8,287 nt of DNA from NCBI GenBank assembly GCA_041622675.1, contig JBFJYH010000075.1, positions 1 to 8,287 on the forward strand, given 5' to 3'. The translations under genes and the position numbers were made by a program. The notes beneath the pieces are model-generated. The model was given only the letters and a program-made list of their open reading frames with translations. It searched no databases and was not told the DNA's origin. Shown here piece after piece: positions 6,385 through 8,287 of the stretch. Origin of the DNA: Reddybacter sp041622675 (GTDB lineage Bacteria > Pseudomonadota > Gammaproteobacteria > Pseudomonadales > Porticoccaceae). The stretch's first letter is position 1; every line of letters starts with the position of its first letter.

Positions 6385-7551
6385 GTGGATAGAACGACAA
6401 TATGGTTAGTATCACAGGGGCCTTCTGACAATTGGCCAAGACCTGTTATCGAAACAAAAGGCTACGCAACTTCAGTCAGTGATCTTTTTCATGTTGTTGG
6501 CCTCCATCAAACAGGACATGACGGCTGGAATTCTTGCTATACAGATATAACAACATGTAAAGGATTGTCGACTGTCATTGAGGGTCAAGTATCTGGTTGG
6601 CAGGACATTGAGGCCGCTGAAACTGCGCTTCAAATATTATTCTGGCATGATCGAGTTGATGTAATCGTTCCAGGTTTTCTTCACAAATTTGATGGCTATG
6701 CAGGATATATGCGCTGTGAAGAAGATCGATCAGCCTTGTGTTACGATCTTTTTAGACCAGTCCAACCTCAAGATGCGATATATGCCGTTGAAGAAGCCAC
6801 GTCTTCAGATGGGATTATTACAGTAAGTAATCTTGCAGATTCATCTATTATCGGAAAATCCGTAAACGACATTTCAGCTAGTTACTTGAAGCAAACCCCC
6901 ATACAAGCTATGGCGATATCTAGCATTCCAATGTACATGGGGGTCCCAGCATATTTTTCAAACCCGCAGCTAGTGAAACGACATGATAATAAAGGTCATT
7001 TTGGCCGATTTTATGATGTGACAAGAGACCAATGGGATAGTGCCGGCCATGCTTTACCAGTATTCGAAATGAATGTTCATCTGCCACCCCTAATTACTAT
7101 TGTTTTAGACAGGGCTACAAACCGAGAGGATATTCCTAGAGTTATCAGTGAGCTAAGGGATGAACTAAATCCTGTAAGGAAAGAGCTACTAGGATTAAAT
7201 GAATTCTATTCAGATGTCATGAAAGGTTCATATAACCAAGTCGAAATAGAAGATCGATGCAGATATGTAAGCGAATCCTTTGAGGCAGCATTTTTGGCTT
7301 CGCGACATAAAGATGGATTTTTTTTATTACCCTTATTAAAACTTTACCAAGGCATAAAAAATCCACTGGACACGATAATAAATAAATTAAACCCTAACTA
7401 TAATATTGAAAACCCTCATCTAATTGCAGATAGAACACTTACTGGAAAAATGTTTTCTAAGCTATTAATTACAGATTCTATGCACTCAATATTATCGCAC
7501 TTCTTTACAGATACAGAAATCAATAATTTATCGTCATCAAAACCCGAATAA
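6385..7551 (+). CDS. Protein of unknown function, AT-rich and probably acquired
   Basis: A 388-residue protein that I do not recognise. It has no signal peptide or membrane segment and looks cytoplasmic. The N-terminal half is mixed and aromatic-rich, with a cluster of His36, His41 and His45 and cysteines at 51, 58, 111 and 119. From about 229 comes MNVHLPPLITIVLDRA, then a charged, apparently helical stretch NREDIPRVISELRDELNPVRKEL (247-268). The rest looks mainly alpha-helical. The start is GTG at 6385; an in-frame TAA lies immediately before it, so no longer start exists. GGTG at 6377-6380 is a weak ribosome binding site. An inverted repeat AGGTT/AACCT (6332-6342) lies upstream. Codon use (many ATA, TTA, AGA) and AT content differ sharply from the CoA-transferases, which suggests horizontal acquisition. 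The long intact frame argues for a real gene. The His and Cys residues could bind metal, but no known metal motif is complete. Confidence 0.82.
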   Translation: MDRTTIWLVSQGPSDNWPRPVIETKGYATSVSDLFHVVGLHQTGHDGWNSCYTDITTCKGLSTVIEGQVSGWQDIEAAETALQILFWHDRVDVIVPGFLHKFDGYAGYMRCEEDRSALCYDLFRPVQPQDAIYAVEEATSSDGIITVSNLADSSIIGKSVNDISASYLKQTPIQAMAISSIPMYMGVPAYFSNPQLVKRHDNKGHFGRFYDVTRDQWDSAGHALPVFEMNVHLPPLITIVLDRATNREDIPRVISELRDELNPVRKELLGLNEFYSDVMKGSYNQVEIEDRCRYVSESFEAAFLASRHKDGFFLLPLLKLYQGIKNPLDTIINKLNPNYNIENPHLIADRTLTGKMFSKLLITDSMHSILSHFFTDTEINNLSSSKPE

Positions 7552-7932
7552 AGCCTAACAAATAACTCAATAAAAATAGGCACGCTTCATGTACAGAAAA
7601 ATAAAATTTTCAGCTTTCGGATATACATAAAACGACTGTAGACAGGAAGCGGCTAAAAGAACAGTTCGTTATACCTATCGTTTTACCTAGCCGGAATAAG
7701 ATCATGACCATGTAGGCTTGTGTGCTGAATTTACCATCCTAAATTATCCGGTAAAACACCAGCAAAAGCCCTAACGGGTATCCGCAAGCCAGCGCATAGA
7801 TTCATTACTGACATGCAGACAACAGAATCTGGGTCAGCTTGAATCGTCTGATTTACGCAAATTGCATTAAAAATATAGCAACACCGGATCAATCTGCAGT
7901 AATCTATTCGGTAAATAGTTTCTGGAGGGGTA
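7552..7932. other. Intergenic region between the unknown gene and gcvP
   Basis: This 381-base AT-rich stretch has no supported gene. GCCTAAC at 7553-7559, directly after the stop of the unknown gene, followed by TCAA at 7567-7570, resembles the left end of an integron attC site, but no matching right half was found. Two interleaved inverted repeats occur: AACGACTGT (7631-7639) with ACAGTTCGTT (7661-7670, one extra base), and CGGCTA (7650-7655) with TAGCCG (7688-7693). Near gcvP, ACCGGAT (7883-7889) can pair with ATTCGGT (7906-7912), including one G-U. I looked for the conserved blocks of a glycine riboswitch, which sometimes precedes glycine cleavage genes, and do not see them. The gcvP promoter should lie here; TTTACG and TATAGC around 7852-7880 are too poor to call. 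Confidence 0.5.
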
Positions 7933-8287
7933 GTGAACCAAAGCGACTTTATCCAACGCCACCTCGGCCCTGATCACGAGCAATGTGCCGCGATGCTCAA
8001 TGAGCTTGGCCTCACCAGCCTCGACGAGCTAATCACTAGCGCTGTACCGCAAAGCATTCTTAGCACTGCCCCACTGGATTTACCGCCGGGTCTATCGGAG
8101 CAGGTTGCTTTAGGCGAGCTCAAGCATCTCGCTGAGCAAAATCATTGCTGCGAATCGCTATTGGGTATGGGTTATCACGACACGGTGGTGCCCGGTGTGA
8201 TTCAGCGCAATGTGCTGGAGAACCCCAGTTGGTACACCGCCTACACGCCCTACCAGCCAGAGATAGCACAGGGGCGTTTGGAGGGGC
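7933..8287 (+). CDS. gcvP: Glycine dehydrogenase (decarboxylating), glycine cleavage system P-protein (N-terminal part)
   Basis: The first 118 codons are present; the rest lies beyond the right edge. The P-protein is a PLP enzyme that decarboxylates glycine and passes the aminomethyl group to the lipoyl arm of GcvH, feeding one-carbon units to folate. The sequence shows DFIQRHLGPDHEQCAAML (5-22), the typical opening. The hallmark GMGYHDTVVPGVIQRNVLE (78-96) and NPSWYTAYTPYQPEIAQGRL (97-116) follow. The PLP lysine lies in the part not seen. The GTG at 7933 is chosen because GGAGGGG sits just upstream (7924-7930), the N-terminus then has normal length, and an in-frame TAA lies at 7912-7914. No gcvT or gcvH gene lies directly before it, so gcvP seems to begin its own unit here. 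Identification is secure; the start is a little less so. Confidence 0.96.
   Translation, partial: MNQSDFIQRHLGPDHEQCAAMLNELGLTSLDELITSAVPQSILSTAPLDLPPGLSEQVALGELKHLAEQNHCCESLLGMGYHDTVVPGVIQRNVLENPSWYTAYTPYQPEIAQGRLEG

Noticed and set aside
7553..7581. GCCTA/TAGGC inverted repeat as a terminator after the unknown gene
   Set aside because: Only 5 base pairs with a 19-base loop and no T run afterwards.
7552..7932. Glycine riboswitch upstream of gcvP
   Set aside because: The conserved blocks of the glycine aptamer are not seen, although the location would have been suitable.

Overview
The window looks like chromosomal DNA from a gammaproteobacterium, probably a marine or other aquatic heterotroph. 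This rests on moderately GC-rich genes with AT-rich spacers, the style of the glycine dehydrogenase N-terminus, and the richness in CoA-transferases. The genus cannot be fixed from sequence reading alone.

Layout. At the left edge is the N-terminal part of a leftward zinc amidohydrolase of the N-acyl-D-amino-acid deacylase type (1-309). A long spacer (310-933) separates it from a rightward run of four full-length class III (CaiB/BaiF) CoA-transferase genes: A 934-2160, B 2289-3506, C 3536-4756 and D 5042-6295. The spacers within the run are 128, 29 and 285 bases. A hairpin with a T-rich tail follows D. Next comes an AT-rich gene of unknown function (6385-7551) with a GTG start, then a 380-base spacer without a credible gene. 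The window ends in the first 118 codons of gcvP, the glycine cleavage system P-protein (7933 to the right edge).

How the genes may work together. The four CoA-transferases are clearly paralogues. They share the catalytic Asp and several motifs that look specific to their subfamily, so local duplication followed by divergence is the simplest origin. Class III enzymes move CoA between acyl-CoA donors and carboxylic acid acceptors. Four side by side suggest either related substrates handled separately or mixed-subunit enzymes; B and C are the best pair because they are most alike and only 29 bases apart. The divergent amidohydrolase could release a carboxylic acid from an amide for CoA activation, but this is inferred from position only. 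The unknown gene differs from its neighbours in base and codon use and looks acquired. gcvP is a housekeeping gene marking the resumption of ordinary chromosome.

The points most worth following are the fourfold CoA-transferase array and the unrecognised AT-rich gene.
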